Shown: positions 30,878 to 41,234 of the stretch, in pieces | Position numbering within the stretch: position 1 is the first letter of the stretch | Layout of the letters: each line of letters opens with the position of its first letter | Origin: Clostridia bacterium | GTDB lineage: Bacteria; Bacillota; Clostridia; Peptostreptococcales; Acidaminobacteraceae | Reading direction: 5' to 3' | Assembly: GCA_016937975.1 (NCBI GenBank) | Contig: JAFGVN010000052.1 | Span: forward strand, 47,188-111,187 | DNA: 64,000 nucleotides | The notes under the pieces: generated by a model | Told to the model about the DNA's origin: nothing | Database searches by the model: none | What the model saw: only the letters and a program-made list of their open reading frames with translations | Position numbers and translations under genes: made by a program

Positions 30878-31297
30878 ATGTTTATCTTAAAAGCAGAAGC
30901 AGAATTTGACGGAGCCCATTTTTTAAAAGGATATGATGGAAAATGTAAAAATATTCATGGTCATAGATGGCGTGTTGTTGCAGAAGTGGCATCAGAGAAA
31001 TTACAAAGTGAAGGACCCTTTGAAGGTATGGTGGTGGATTTTGGTGATATAAAAAGAGATCTAAAAATGGTAGTAGACCGTTACGATCATGTGTTGATTT
31101 ATCAGAAGAATACCTTAAAACCTTTAACGATAGAAGCCTTAAAAGAAGAAGGTTTTAAAATGGAGGAAGTAGATTTTAGACCAACAGCAGAAGCCTTTTC
31201 TTATCACTTCTTTCAACTTCTTTCAAAAAATTTCTATCAAGTAAAACGCGTAACAGTTTATGAAACACCAACAAACTGTGCAGTTTATGAGGTGTAA
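30878..31297 (+). CDS. queD: 6-carboxy-5,6,7,8-tetrahydropterin synthase QueD
   Basis: AEFDGAHFLKGYDGKCKNIHGHRWRVVAEV and VVDFGDIKRDLK; adjacent to queE/queC. Confidence 0.9.
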   Translation: MFILKAEAEFDGAHFLKGYDGKCKNIHGHRWRVVAEVASEKLQSEGPFEGMVVDFGDIKRDLKMVVDRYDHVLIYQKNTLKPLTIEALKEEGFKMEEVDFRPTAEAFSYHFFQLLSKNFYQVKRVTVYETPTNCAVYEV

Positions 31298-31299
31298 TC

Positions 31300-31965
31300 A
31301 TGTCTTATAATATCTCAGAAACCTTTATCAGTATCAATGGTGAAGGGAAAAAAGCTGGAGAATTGGCATTGTTCATAAGATTGACAGGTTGCAACTTAAG
31401 ATGCGGCTACTGCGATACTTTATGGGCTACAGACCCAAATGCAACCCATACTGCTATGAGCCTTGATGAAATCTTAAAACTCATTAAGGAAAGTTCTGTT
31501 AAAAATATTACCTTAACAGGTGGTGAACCTCTTTGTCATGAAGGAATAGAGGTATTAATTGAAGGGATCTCAAAACTTGAAGGTAAGTCTTTGGAAATAG
31601 AAACGAATGGCAGTGTTGATATTCGATCTTTTAAGAAGTCCTCTCAAAATGTATCATTTACTGTAGATTATAAATCGCCATCATCAGGGATGAATTCATG
31701 GATGTTGAACGATAACTATCAAACAGTAGATCAAAGAGATACAGTAAAATTTGTTGTAGGTACTTACGAAGATCTAGAAGTTGCAAGAAAAGTCATCAAT
31801 GAGCATCAATTATTAGAAAAAACTTCCGTTTATTTCAGTCCTATATTTGGTGCAATTGAAGGAAAAGATATTGTTGAATATATGATCAAACACAATTTAA
31901 ATGGTGTGAGATTACAGTTACAACTCCACAAGTATATATGGCATCCAGAAGAGAAAGGTGTATAA
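31300..31965 (+). CDS. queE: 7-carboxy-7-deazaguanine synthase QueE (radical SAM)
   Basis: FISINGEGKKAGELALFIRLTGCNLRCGYCDTLWA, TLTGGEPL. Confidence 0.94.
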   Translation: MSYNISETFISINGEGKKAGELALFIRLTGCNLRCGYCDTLWATDPNATHTAMSLDEILKLIKESSVKNITLTGGEPLCHEGIEVLIEGISKLEGKSLEIETNGSVDIRSFKKSSQNVSFTVDYKSPSSGMNSWMLNDNYQTVDQRDTVKFVVGTYEDLEVARKVINEHQLLEKTSVYFSPIFGAIEGKDIVEYMIKHNLNGVRLQLQLHKYIWHPEEKGV

Positions 31966-32634
31966 ATGAAAGCATTAGTCAATAAAAAAAGCGCGATTGT
32001 AGTATTTAGTGGTGGTCAAGACAGTACGACTTGTTTGTTTTGGGCAAAAAAAAGATATGAAGAGGTCATTGCTGTTTCCTTTGATTATGGTCAACGACAT
32101 GCCTTTGAACTAGAGTGTGCGAAAGATATTTGTAAGAAGTATGAAGTTGAACATCATATTTTAAATTTAGACCTTTTAAATCAATTGGCTCCTAATTCAT
32201 TAACTAGAGTGGATATCGCTGTAGACAAGACGCATGAAACAGATACACCACCAAACTCTTTTGTAGATGGTAGAAATTTATTGTTCTTAACTTTTGTAGC
32301 AATTCTTGCAAAGCAAAGAAATATCAATCACATTATTACAGGTGTTTCTCAAAGTGACTTTAGTGGTTATCCAGATTGTCGTGATGTTTTTATAAAATCA
32401 CTTAATGTGACTTTAAACTTATCCATGGATTATGAATTTGTCATGCATACACCTCTGATGTGGATTGATAAAATGGAAACCTGGCAGCTGGCTGACGAGT
32501 TAGAGGTTCTAGATATCATCAAAAATGAAACATTAACTTGTTATAATGGTATTATTGGTGACGGATGCGGTGATTGTCCTGCTTGTCATTTGAGAAGAAA
32601 TGGTTATAATGCTTATATGGCAATAAGAAAATGA
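31966..32634 (+). CDS. queC: 7-cyano-7-deazaguanine synthase QueC
   Basis: [27 protein letters not shown]-terminal [13 protein letters not shown]. Confidence 0.95.
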   Translation: MKALVNKKSAIVVFSGGQDSTTCLFWAKKRYEEVIAVSFDYGQRHAFELECAKDICKKYEVEHHILNLDLLNQLAPNSLTRVDIAVDKTHETDTPPNSFVDGRNLLFLTFVAILAKQRNINHIITGVSQSDFSGYPDCRDVFIKSLNVTLNLSMDYEFVMHTPLMWIDKMETWQLADELEVLDIIKNETLTCYNGIIGDGCGDCPACHLRRNGYNAYMAIRK

Positions 32635-32820
32635 AGAAAAAGGATTGAATCAGTTTCCTTTTTACAGAATGAAGATTGAATTTTCATGTGTTGATCCTTT
32701 GCAAATGATAAACTTTAGCTGAAGTTCATCATGAAATCGTACAGTAAAACTGTAAAGATATATTCACTTTAAGCCAACTCATCTGTTTAAATAGTTAAGG
32801 TAAATAATAAAAAAAATGGC

Positions 32821-34155
32821 TTATTTAGCCATTTTTATATTTTTTGTATTACGAAGGATAAAGAAGGCTGTTAACATGACCAAAGAGACAATCGGGAATG
32901 TAATATAGTATCCTATTGATTCGATGAAGAAACCACCTAAAATTGGCAATATAACGATGAAGATGTTTAAAGTACCACGGATGCCAAGATATTCTGTACG
33001 TTTATCTTCCGGTGCAATGTCTAATAATAATGGTTCAAATCCAATGCGTCTCCCACTGATTATAAAACCAATCAGGAAGAATACAGCGCCATAGAGCAGC
33101 GGTGTTGTGAATGATAAAATTAGTGCAACGATCGGTAAGAAAGCACCAATGAAGATACATGTGGTAACAACACCTTTCGACTGTCGCCGTTTGGCAATTA
33201 GGCCCCAAACGAGATTTGAAACTATGGTGCCAGTAATTTGAAAGAGTAAATAGTTTCCAATATATTCTACACCAATGTTAAAGGCTGTCTTTGCAAATAT
33301 CATGTAAAAGGGGAGAATCATGATACTAAAACTTGCTAGGTTTTCGACTATAATAAATTTTTTGAAAGTAACATCTGTCTTGATAATATGTGGTACTGAT
33401 TTTAAATAATCTTTCAGAGAGAGTTGATGATCTACTTTAATTTTACTTTCGGGTTCTTTCATAAACCAAAATCCTATGGATGCGACGAATAAGCCAATGC
33501 CTCCTATGGATAAACTTATAGCATAGTTTACTGGATAATCAATTTGGGGCAACCCAAAGATTTTTTTTATAATCAGTCCACCGATCAGAGCCATAATACT
33601 GGATAAGAATTGCTTAACAGTATATAAAGAGATTCTGTCCTTTGATTCTAAGGTTTTTCCAATGATATCAGAATAGGAGATACCTGCAAAACCTGCACTG
33701 ATTGAAAAAAGAAAGATCCACAAGAAAAAGCTTCCAGTGGTTAAAAGCGGCTTAGATTCTGAAAAAAAGTATGTAAATGCTGCCATTGCCAAGAAGGAAA
33801 AGCTTCTTAAATAAATACCAAAGAGTAGAAATTTCTTTTTTCTTTTAAAGGTTTTGAGATAGTGACTAAACACGATGTTAAAAATCAAAGGGATGCCCAA
33901 CATGATGGCATATAAAAAGCCAAATATTATTTTAGAATGCGTCATTTCATCTATTAAGGCAGGAAAAACTGTATTTAAGTCTAACATGGCTAAAGTTAAT
34001 GCTAAAAATACACCATGCCATATGAAGGCGAAATAGGCTTGTTTTTTATAGTTATTTTGCGTCAAGAGATTAACTCCTTTCCTCATTATTAAGATGCACG
34101 AAATACTTTGCATTTTCATCATACATGTGAAAAAAATGTTTATCAACCAAATCAA
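32821..34155 (-). CDS. MFS transporter
   Basis: 12 TM pattern; the N-terminal ~30 aa in the track are probably not translated. Confidence 0.8.
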   Translation of the reverse strand: MIWLINIFFTCMMKMQSISCILIMRKGVNLLTQNNYKKQAYFAFIWHGVFLALTLAMLDLNTVFPALIDEMTHSKIIFGFLYAIMLGIPLIFNIVFSHYLKTFKRKKKFLLFGIYLRSFSFLAMAAFTYFFSESKPLLTTGSFFLWIFLFSISAGFAGISYSDIIGKTLESKDRISLYTVKQFLSSIMALIGGLIIKKIFGLPQIDYPVNYAISLSIGGIGLFVASIGFWFMKEPESKIKVDHQLSLKDYLKSVPHIIKTDVTFKKFIIVENLASFSIMILPFYMIFAKTAFNIGVEYIGNYLLFQITGTIVSNLVWGLIAKRRQSKGVVTTCIFIGAFLPIVALILSFTTPLLYGAVFFLIGFIISGRRIGFEPLLLDIAPEDKRTEYLGIRGTLNIFIVILPILGGFFIESIGYYITFPIVSLVMLTAFFILRNTKNIKMAK

Positions 34156-34425
34156 GAATGAAAATTATATAAATTACTGTTCTAAAATAGGATGTCACTC
34201 CTTGAAAGTGTTTAAAATAGATAAATTAGGTGAAGAATACCTAAGCCTGAACTTTGAAGGGGGATTCGCTGTTAATAATTAAATCACAATTGTTCTTATG
34301 TTCAGTATCAAGGAGGAAGAATCTTAAGAGAGTATTATCAGTATATTAAATGTTGATTAATGGATGATTTGTAAGATTTATATAGTTTATACTAAATTTG
34401 TTGGAAGTGATTGAAGGGAGGAAAC

Positions 34426-35961
34426 ATGAAAAAATACATATTAATTCTTGCACTCATGCTGATCTTTTTAGTGGGCTGTGATCATGAACAAACAGCCTTT
34501 GTGAATAATTCAGCTATTAAACAAAAAGAAGAGATAGCACTAAATGTGAATGAAACTGTTGATGAAACTAATGAAAACATCAACGAGGCAAAAGGAACTG
34601 GTGAAGCGTCTGATGAAATTATTAATGTCATAGATGAAGGAGTAGATGAGCCAATGTCTTTGTTTGGCAGCCTAGATCCAGATTTAATTGAAACATCTAG
34701 AGCGATGTCAGTTATACGAGAGCTTAGTTCTGAAAAATATGAGGGCAGACAAGCAGGACTGAAACCCAATGAAATGGCTGAAGATTATATTGCGGATATT
34801 TTTGAACGTATTGGTCTCGAAACACCAGAAGAGTTAGATCATTATAAGCAATTGTATAATCAAATGGCTGCTTATCCTGTCAAACCGACTGAGATATCAA
34901 TCGTTGGAAAAGATGTTTCATATCAATATCAAATTGATTTTACAGAAAGATTTGTTATAGGAAGAACCTACTTTGATGTCAATGTTGTAACAGATATGAT
35001 ATTAATTGAAAAAGCTAGTCAGTTCGAAGATGATGCAGCGGTTTTAGAGGGTAAGGTCTTGTTGATTTCACAAGATGTTTTAACAACAGGTATTTGGGAT
35101 CCTTTAGACAAACTTCAAGCAAAAGGAATACACATTGCGGCTATAGTCATAGGTATCGAAGCACCTGATGCAGGGATGAGGGTGGCAAGAGGTGTGTCGT
35201 CTTATGATGATACTGAGTTTGAATCAGAAGATCCAGTTTTAATCACTTGCTCTGAAACTATGTTTGATGAGTTGACTACTTATGCAGCTGAGGGAAATCA
35301 AATAAGCCTTCAAATGGATTATGAGTACGAGTCAGTTGAAGTAGCCAATATCGTTGGAATAATCCCCGGAAAAAATGAAATAGGATTTGATGAAACTCTG
35401 ATTATTGGCGCCCATTTGGATCATGTAGGCAGCAATTTGAATGGTACTTATAATGCTGGTGCTCTTGATAATGCCTCTGGTGTAAGTGTAATGATAGAGT
35501 TGGCAGAAATCATTGCGGCTTCAGATCAACCTGAAGATACGATTATATTCGTTGCCTTTAATGGAGAAGAGGATGGCTTAATCGGTTCCAAGTATTTCGT
35601 TGAAAATCAACCTGTAGACTTTAAGTCAAACCATACCAAAATGCTTAACTTAGATATGGTTGGTTCATTTAATGAAGTGCCATTAAAGATTTGTGCGTTG
35701 GACTATAATGGTGATAAACTTGTTTCATCGATCAGTGAATTGGCAGAAGAAATGCATATAGATTATAAGAAGGACGATTTTGGTGGTAGTGATCATACGA
35801 ATTTTACGGAAGCTGGTATTCCTGCTGTCATGCTCATTCATCTGGATTATGACTACTATCATACTTATATGGATACTGTAGATAATGCAATACGCGAAGA
35901 TCGACTTGAGGATGTTATTCGTTTGTCTTTAGCATTCCTTTCACAGGAAATATATGAGTAA
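34426..35961 (+). CDS. M28-family metallopeptidase lipoprotein
   Basis: Lipobox LIFLVGCD; IIGAHLDHVG, GALDNASGVSVMIELA, FVAFNGEEDGLIGSKYF, GGSDHTNFTEAGIPAVMLIH. Confidence 0.93.
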   Translation: MKKYILILALMLIFLVGCDHEQTAFVNNSAIKQKEEIALNVNETVDETNENINEAKGTGEASDEIINVIDEGVDEPMSLFGSLDPDLIETSRAMSVIRELSSEKYEGRQAGLKPNEMAEDYIADIFERIGLETPEELDHYKQLYNQMAAYPVKPTEISIVGKDVSYQYQIDFTERFVIGRTYFDVNVVTDMILIEKASQFEDDAAVLEGKVLLISQDVLTTGIWDPLDKLQAKGIHIAAIVIGIEAPDAGMRVARGVSSYDDTEFESEDPVLITCSETMFDELTTYAAEGNQISLQMDYEYESVEVANIVGIIPGKNEIGFDETLIIGAHLDHVGSNLNGTYNAGALDNASGVSVMIELAEIIAASDQPEDTIIFVAFNGEEDGLIGSKYFVENQPVDFKSNHTKMLNLDMVGSFNEVPLKICALDYNGDKLVSSISELAEEMHIDYKKDDFGGSDHTNFTEAGIPAVMLIHLDYDYYHTYMDTVDNAIREDRLEDVIRLSLAFLSQEIYE

Positions 35962-35994
35962 ATTCATGTGAAATGACGGTTGGATATAGGAATT

Positions 35995-36026
35995 AAAAAA
36001 ACTTAGCAATTATGCTAAGTTTTTTT
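35995..36026. terminator. Hairpin terminator
   Basis: AAAAAACTTAGCA/TGCTAAGTTTTTTT. Confidence 0.75.
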
Positions 36027-36028
36027 AC

Positions 36029-36125
36029 TGGCGGGAATGCGTGGGAATCGAACCCACCTAAGAGGCTCCTAACCCCTCAAACTGGTTTTGAAGACCAGAG
36101 GACACACCAGCACCCATCCACTCCC
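36029..36125 (-). tRNA. selC: tRNA-Sec (anticodon UCA)
   Basis: Reverse complement GGGAGTGGATGGGTGCTGGTGTGTCCTCTGGTCTTCAAAACCAGTTTGAGGGGTTAGGAGCCTCTTAGGTGGGTTCGATTCCCACGCATTCCCGCCA: anticodon stem CTGGT-cuUCAaa-ACCAG, long variable arm, GTGGG-TTCGATT-CCCAC T arm, encoded CCA. Confidence 0.95.
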
Positions 36126-36212
36126 ATGTATTAAGTTACTCGATAATTATAAGGGGAACTATAGGAAAAGTCAAGGCATTCAAAGGATGTTGAAAAGGTC
36201 AGAAAATTAAGA

Positions 36213-36231
36213 AAAAGCGCAAAGCGCTTAT
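36213..36231 (-). terminator. Terminator of the rplY-like gene
   Basis: AAGCGC-AAA-GCGCTT with T-run on the minus strand. Confidence 0.55.
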
Positions 36232-36848
36232 TCTTCTTTTCCTATTTCAGGTACCTCAGTTGCCTCAAGTTCGTCTTCATCTGTTTCAAGCATTACTGAT
36301 GGTTCTGATAAAGTGAATAATAATAATTCTGGGTCATCCATGATTTCATGCTTACCATCTTTATAGATGTCAAGTTCTCCAACAGTAACTCTTGAACCTA
36401 ACTGTACCTTAGAAACATCAATGTCAATGGACTCGATGATATCTTTTGGTAACACATGCATAACCACTTCGTGATGTAATTCTTGGAACACAATACCTGC
36501 TGGAATCTTTTCTTTTCCATGATAGTGAATAGGCACTTTGACCTTTATTTTTTCACCTTTAGACAAAGCTTGGAACTCAACGTGTAAGGTCTCATGACGA
36601 AGTAAGTCCACTTGCATATCTTTGAATAAAACAAAGTGTGGCGTTCCGTCTAAGTCAATTGTTAAGCTCGCACCAGGATCATGTTTCTTATGGAATTTTT
36701 CAAATTCCTTTTCATCAATTTTTAAATTGATGGACTCAATGTGGTGTCCATATAGCACCCCAGGTATAAATCTCTCTTGTCTAACTTGCTTTACAGCGTT
36801 TTTACCGACTTTCTTTCTAACTGTAGCCTTTAAATGATCGTTACTCAT
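36228..36848 (-). CDS. rplY: 50S ribosomal protein L25/general stress protein Ctc
   Basis: VRKKVGKNAVKQVRQERFIPGVLYG, VLFKDMQVDLLRHETLHVEFQ, acidic C-terminus. Confidence 0.9.
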   Translation of the reverse strand: MSNDHLKATVRKKVGKNAVKQVRQERFIPGVLYGHHIESINLKIDEKEFEKFHKKHDPGASLTIDLDGTPHFVLFKDMQVDLLRHETLHVEFQALSKGEKIKVKVPIHYHGKEKIPAGIVFQELHHEVVMHVLPKDIIESIDIDVSKVQLGSRVTVGELDIYKDGKHEIMDDPELLLFTLSEPSVMLETDEDELEATEVPEIGKEE

Positions 36849-36997
36849 GGCTAGCCTCCTCTCGCTTCAAATCATATATATCCAACTTTTAACATTCTAT
36901 TCATTAATTTTTTAAAAACTTGCTTTTAACTGTATTAGGGTATATAATACAGTTGTAAAGTGTACTAGTTGAGTTAATACAGTAAGAGGGTGAGAAT

Positions 36998-37369
36998 GTG
37001 ATTGAAATCAACGAAAATAGTACGACACCAATCTATCAACAAATCTATGATAATTTGTTGAAATTAATGGTTCTAGATGTATTATCAGAAGGTGATAAAT
37101 TACCTTCAGTCAGAGAGTTAGCCTTGCTTTTGAAAATTAATCCTAATACCATTCAGAAGGCATATAAGCAACTGGAACAAGATGGTTATGTGGCATCTGC
37201 TGTTGGAAAGGGCAATTTTGTAAAGGATCATCAAACCATTATTAAGAAGTATCAGCAAAGTATTGAAATGATATTGGAAAACGGATTTATTGCGTTACTT
37301 CATATTGGTGAAAGTAAAGGTTCTATCCTAAAACGTTGTGAATCCATATTGGAGGGATTAGATGATTGA
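36998..37369 (+). CDS. GntR (YtrA-type) transcriptional regulator
   Basis: PIYQQIYDNLLKLMVLDVLSEGDKLPSVRELALLLKINPNTIQKAYKQLEQDGYV. Confidence 0.93.
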   Translation: MIEINENSTTPIYQQIYDNLLKLMVLDVLSEGDKLPSVRELALLLKINPNTIQKAYKQLEQDGYVASAVGKGNFVKDHQTIIKKYQQSIEMILENGFIALLHIGESKGSILKRCESILEGLDD

Positions 37370-38258
37370 GATAAAGGGTTTAAAAAAAGCATTTGATGAC
37401 AATCATGTTCTCATAGATATTAACATGCATGTTGGAGAAGGGAAAATATATGGCTTAGTAGGCTCAAATGGTTGTGGCAAAACAACTATTATGAAACATA
37501 TTATGTCCATATATGCACCTGATGCAGGGAAGATTATGTATCAAGGTCAATCCATCTTTGGACGTGAATATATGTCATCAATTTATTATGTTCAGGATGA
37601 TTTGTTCTTTCCCTTTAATTATACAATTAATGATTTGTTTAATTATGAAAAGATGTTTTATCCCAATGCAAGTGAAGCAGTATTTAATAAATTGAAAACC
37701 TATTTTAAAGTAGACGAACAGAAAAAACTCAGAACATTATCGAAAGGACAAAAGAGACAAGCTGCTTTTATTTTAGCAATTGCTTCTCAAACTGAAACCT
37801 TATTGTTAGATGAAATCGTAGATGGTTTGGATGCTGTTGTAAGAAAAAAATTCTGGCAAGTCATCATGTCTGAAGTTATGGATCGAAAATTGACACTTCT
37901 GATTTCATCACATGCTTTAACTGAGCTTGATAATATTTGTGATCAAGTAGGCATTCTTCATGAAGGTAAAATCGTAAAAGAGGAGAGCATGGAGATTCTA
38001 AAAGAAGAAACCAAGAGAATACAATATGCTGTCAAAGGCGATTACACACTACCAAAATCAGATGCATATGAAATACTTCAGGATAAATTAATTGGTAAAG
38101 TACACTTTGTTGTATTAAAAGGTGATGCAGATTTATTTGAGACCGATTTATATGAACTTAACGAAGTCTTATTATTTGAAGTTTTAACCATGAGTCTTGA
38201 AGAAATATTTATATCAGAGTTAGGAGGCCTTGGTTATGGGAACGAAGAATATAACTAA
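37362..38258 (+). CDS. ABC transporter ATP-binding protein
   Basis: Walker A GSNGCGKTT, LSKGQKRQ signature, LLLDEIVDGLD, SSHALTELD. Confidence 0.93.
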   Translation: MIEIKGLKKAFDDNHVLIDINMHVGEGKIYGLVGSNGCGKTTIMKHIMSIYAPDAGKIMYQGQSIFGREYMSSIYYVQDDLFFPFNYTINDLFNYEKMFYPNASEAVFNKLKTYFKVDEQKKLRTLSKGQKRQAAFILAIASQTETLLLDEIVDGLDAVVRKKFWQVIMSEVMDRKLTLLISSHALTELDNICDQVGILHEGKIVKEESMEILKEETKRIQYAVKGDYTLPKSDAYEILQDKLIGKVHFVVLKGDADLFETDLYELNEVLLFEVLTMSLEEIFISELGGLGYGNEEYN

Positions 38259-39957
38259 ATCTAAATCTGTAATCCTATGGCATTTATTGGAAAAAAGAAA
38301 TTGGGCAATTTTAACTTCTGTCATACTCATTGTAACGGTATTTATTTTACCCTTGCTATTAGAAGTTGAGATCAATGAAAGTATTATTATGGTTGGTCTA
38401 GTAGAAATTTTCATCATAGGATTCTTTAGTACACTGTTAGACTTTAACTATTTACATGAAACTAGGAAATTTGGCTATTATTTAAGTAAGCCCTACTCAA
38501 AAGTGCAAAGACTAAACATGACATTGTTGATTAACATCTTATTCTCTGGATGCTTCATTTTTGTACTTTGGTTGCTTTCTGTTGCCATGGTTAAAGGGAC
38601 TACTCAATTTTTTCTTCCCTTTACAGGGGTATACATCACAATCTTATTTTTAATTGGATTAAGTAGTGTTTTATCTGGAAATACATTAATAGCTGCCATA
38701 GCAACATGGTATAACTTCGCAATACCCTTGATGATTTTAGGTGTCATGTACTTTGCAGTAGACATTTTATCAGAATTTGCAGTTGGCTTTAGTACCAGTG
38801 CCTTAATGGATTATATTGTCTCTGAGTATTATAGAATGGATATTATTTACTTTGAATACTTCTATGATGTAATGCATCCAATGCTAATATTTGCTTACTT
38901 GATACCCTTGCTAACGGGTATTTACTTGATTACCCTCTGGGCGTTGAAAAGAAGAAAGAATGAGAGAATAGGGGATCACTTGGTCTTTAGAGGTTATCAA
39001 TATTTTGTTGCAATGATTGCATCCTTGATTATCCCTTTTATCTTTACAAATCTTATGCCCGATGGTTCAATTGTCACAAAACTCATTGCATTTGTTTTGT
39101 TAGCTTCGATCACATATTATGTAGCCATTGTTATTTTGGAAAAATCCTTTAAAATTAAAAAGCAGCAAATGGTCGTACTGGCTGTATTCTTAGCAGTATT
39201 TATTCTATTTGTTTTAATCTTAGGTGTAGCGGTTAAACAGCATGAAAATAATATTCCTGATAGAGAAGATATTAGTGCAGTCATCATTACCAATTCAAGC
39301 TGGTTTTATGATCCAGTAAAGGAGAAGGATTATCAATTAAATGATATCAATGCTGATATGGGTTATTTAGATGACGTAATGGTTTTAAAATCTGAAGAAG
39401 GCATAAATGCGATTAGAAAACTTCATCAAAGTATTGTAGAAAATCCTTCATACTATTCCTATGTGAATTTTAATGTGATTTACGAATTGAAAAATGGCCA
39501 TAAGACACGTCGTTATTTCCATTTAGAGCCTTATGATTCAACCATTAACTTCACATTAGATGAAATTGCAAACCAATTTCAAAAAATAGAGGAATATAGA
39601 TATCAAAGAACACCATTAGCATATAACGAGATGTATCAAAATAAATTCGTTAACCAAAGTATGTAGATTACTTTCAATAACAATAGCTATTATGTTCTTG
39701 TAACTGAAGAAATCATGGATCACCTGGCATTTAATTTAAGAAAAGATTTGGAATTGCATTCGGAAAGTACTGAAATTACATTACAAGATTTAGTCTATAA
39801 TTGGTACTCACCTTATGCAATGGGAATAGAAGATGGAGAGGAGTTTAAAACTTATGTTAGCCTCAATTTTGGCGATGAAAAATTCAGGAGTGAGTACGTG
39901 GATATTCCTGGTAACTTTATTAATACAAGGACTTATCTTGAGTCATTAATCCAATAG
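38236..39957 (+). pseudogene. ABC permease ORF interrupted by an in-frame amber codon at 39664-39666
   Basis: ORFs 38230..39666 and 39715..39957 share a frame; only TAG separates them and coding-like sequence ITFNNNSYYVLVTEEI fills the gap. Confidence 0.65.
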
Positions 39958-39958
39958 G

Positions 39959-39986
39959 AAAGGAGGTGTTTTCACACCTCCTTTTA
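39959..39986. terminator. Bidirectional terminator
   Basis: AAAGGAGGTGT-TTTC-ACACCTCCTTT. Confidence 0.8.
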
Positions 39987-40397
39987 ATAACTTTCTTTAA
40001 AGTATTCTAGGGCATCTTTCATATAAGAGACATTAAGGACTTCTGCATCATGGTTAACTGCAAAGGATTCCACTTCATTAATGGCGTCATCTACTTCTTC
40101 CACTGTCAACAAGTGATCACTATGAAGGACCAAGAAAATAGGGGGATGGTTGCCAGTATAGTGACTGAAAAATTCTAATAACCTATTGGGATCGTCTTCA
40201 ATGATGGGTTTAATGTAAATGACCATCTCGCTTTGTTCAACAAGTTTTTTAATGTCTTCACACGTAGCGGTATCATTTATTTGTCTAAGAATGACATATT
40301 GAACTTCTGTATCCTTTGATTCAATCCAGTAAATTAGTTCTGAAGTCATGAGGTCTAGTTCTTTCATATTAAGGTTGCCATTGATAATCGTAATCAT
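39984..40397 (-). CDS. Hypothetical protein, possibly flavodoxin-fold
   Basis: Intact 137-aa ORF with RBS-like aggaggtg upstream on the minus strand. Confidence 0.5.
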   Translation of the reverse strand: MITIINGNLNMKELDLMTSELIYWIESKDTEVQYVILRQINDTATCEDIKKLVEQSEMVIYIKPIIEDDPNRLLEFFSHYTGNHPPIFLVLHSDHLLTVEEVDDAINEVESFAVNHDAEVLNVSYMKDALEYFKESY

Positions 40398-40466
40398 ATC
40401 AACACCTCCTTTTCTTAATTTTATTATACAACTTTTAAAAGGAAAAGTGTGACAAGAGAAAGAAAT

Positions 40467-41234
40467 CTAATTGACATTTAATCTTTCTCTAATATAGCTG
40501 AGATACAGGGATACAATATTGTAATTGCTTAGGTTATAAAGCATTCTTGCACCAACGGCATCTTCTATTTCATTGAGAATCAACTGCTGGTTTTCATCAA
40601 AGAGAAAATCAATGCCACCATAATCAATGGGCATGATTTCTAGAATGGAATAAACAACATCTTTTTCAGCCTTTGAAAGCTCATACCTTTGTATTTGTCC
40701 GCCTAAAGAATAATTAGATTTAAAATCAGAATCTGAGGTTCTCAAAACACAATCAAGTATTTGATTCCCTAAAATATAGACTCTTAGATCTTTTCCAATT
40801 ACAGGCGCAATGTCTTGAATAATGTACTGATGATCAAAGGAATGATCGAAGTCATTTATCCAATGGACATCGGTGCCGCCATGACCAAAGCGATGCTTTA
40901 CAATAGCGGGCAGTTTAAAATCCTTGTGATAAACTTCGGTTTGAAGCATTTTTACATGGTCCTTAAAATGAAGATAGGTTGCCCATTTGTCATTGGTAAT
41001 CTGTGTGACTTCAAGACTATTAAAAACAGGTACATTATTTTCTGCATAAAACCGGCTTATTTCTGGTTCGCGCGATCTGTTGATAACGAAATCAGGCAGA
41101 CTTCCAGAATGATAAGCATCACTTGTTTTTAAAAGAATGTCCATTTCTAATATTTTGCCTTCTTCAATGAACCAATTAATAAAGCTTTGATTTCTTTCTA
41201 CATCAACAGGATCATAGTATAAGTAACCAATCAT
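40467..41234 (-). CDS. RimK-like ATP-grasp protein (divergent third copy)
   Basis: AIVKHRFGHGGTDVHWI, IQDIAPVIGKDLRVYILGNQ, YGGIDFLFDENQQLILNEIEDAVGARML. Confidence 0.8.
   Translation of the reverse strand: MIGYLYYDPVDVERNQSFINWFIEEGKILEMDILLKTSDAYHSGSLPDFVINRSREPEISRFYAENNVPVFNSLEVTQITNDKWATYLHFKDHVKMLQTEVYHKDFKLPAIVKHRFGHGGTDVHWINDFDHSFDHQYIIQDIAPVIGKDLRVYILGNQILDCVLRTSDSDFKSNYSLGGQIQRYELSKAEKDVVYSILEIMPIDYGGIDFLFDENQQLILNEIEDAVGARMLYNLSNYNIVSLYLSYIRERLNVN

Noticed and set aside
34094-34282. ORF 34094..34282 between the MFS and M28 peptidase genes
   Set aside because: Overlaps the start of the opposite-strand MFS gene, no motif, no clear RBS.
39664-39666. Pyrrolysine insertion at the amber codon
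   Set aside because: No pylT/pylS-like or methylamine methyltransferase genes seen; TAG is more simply a nonsense codon.
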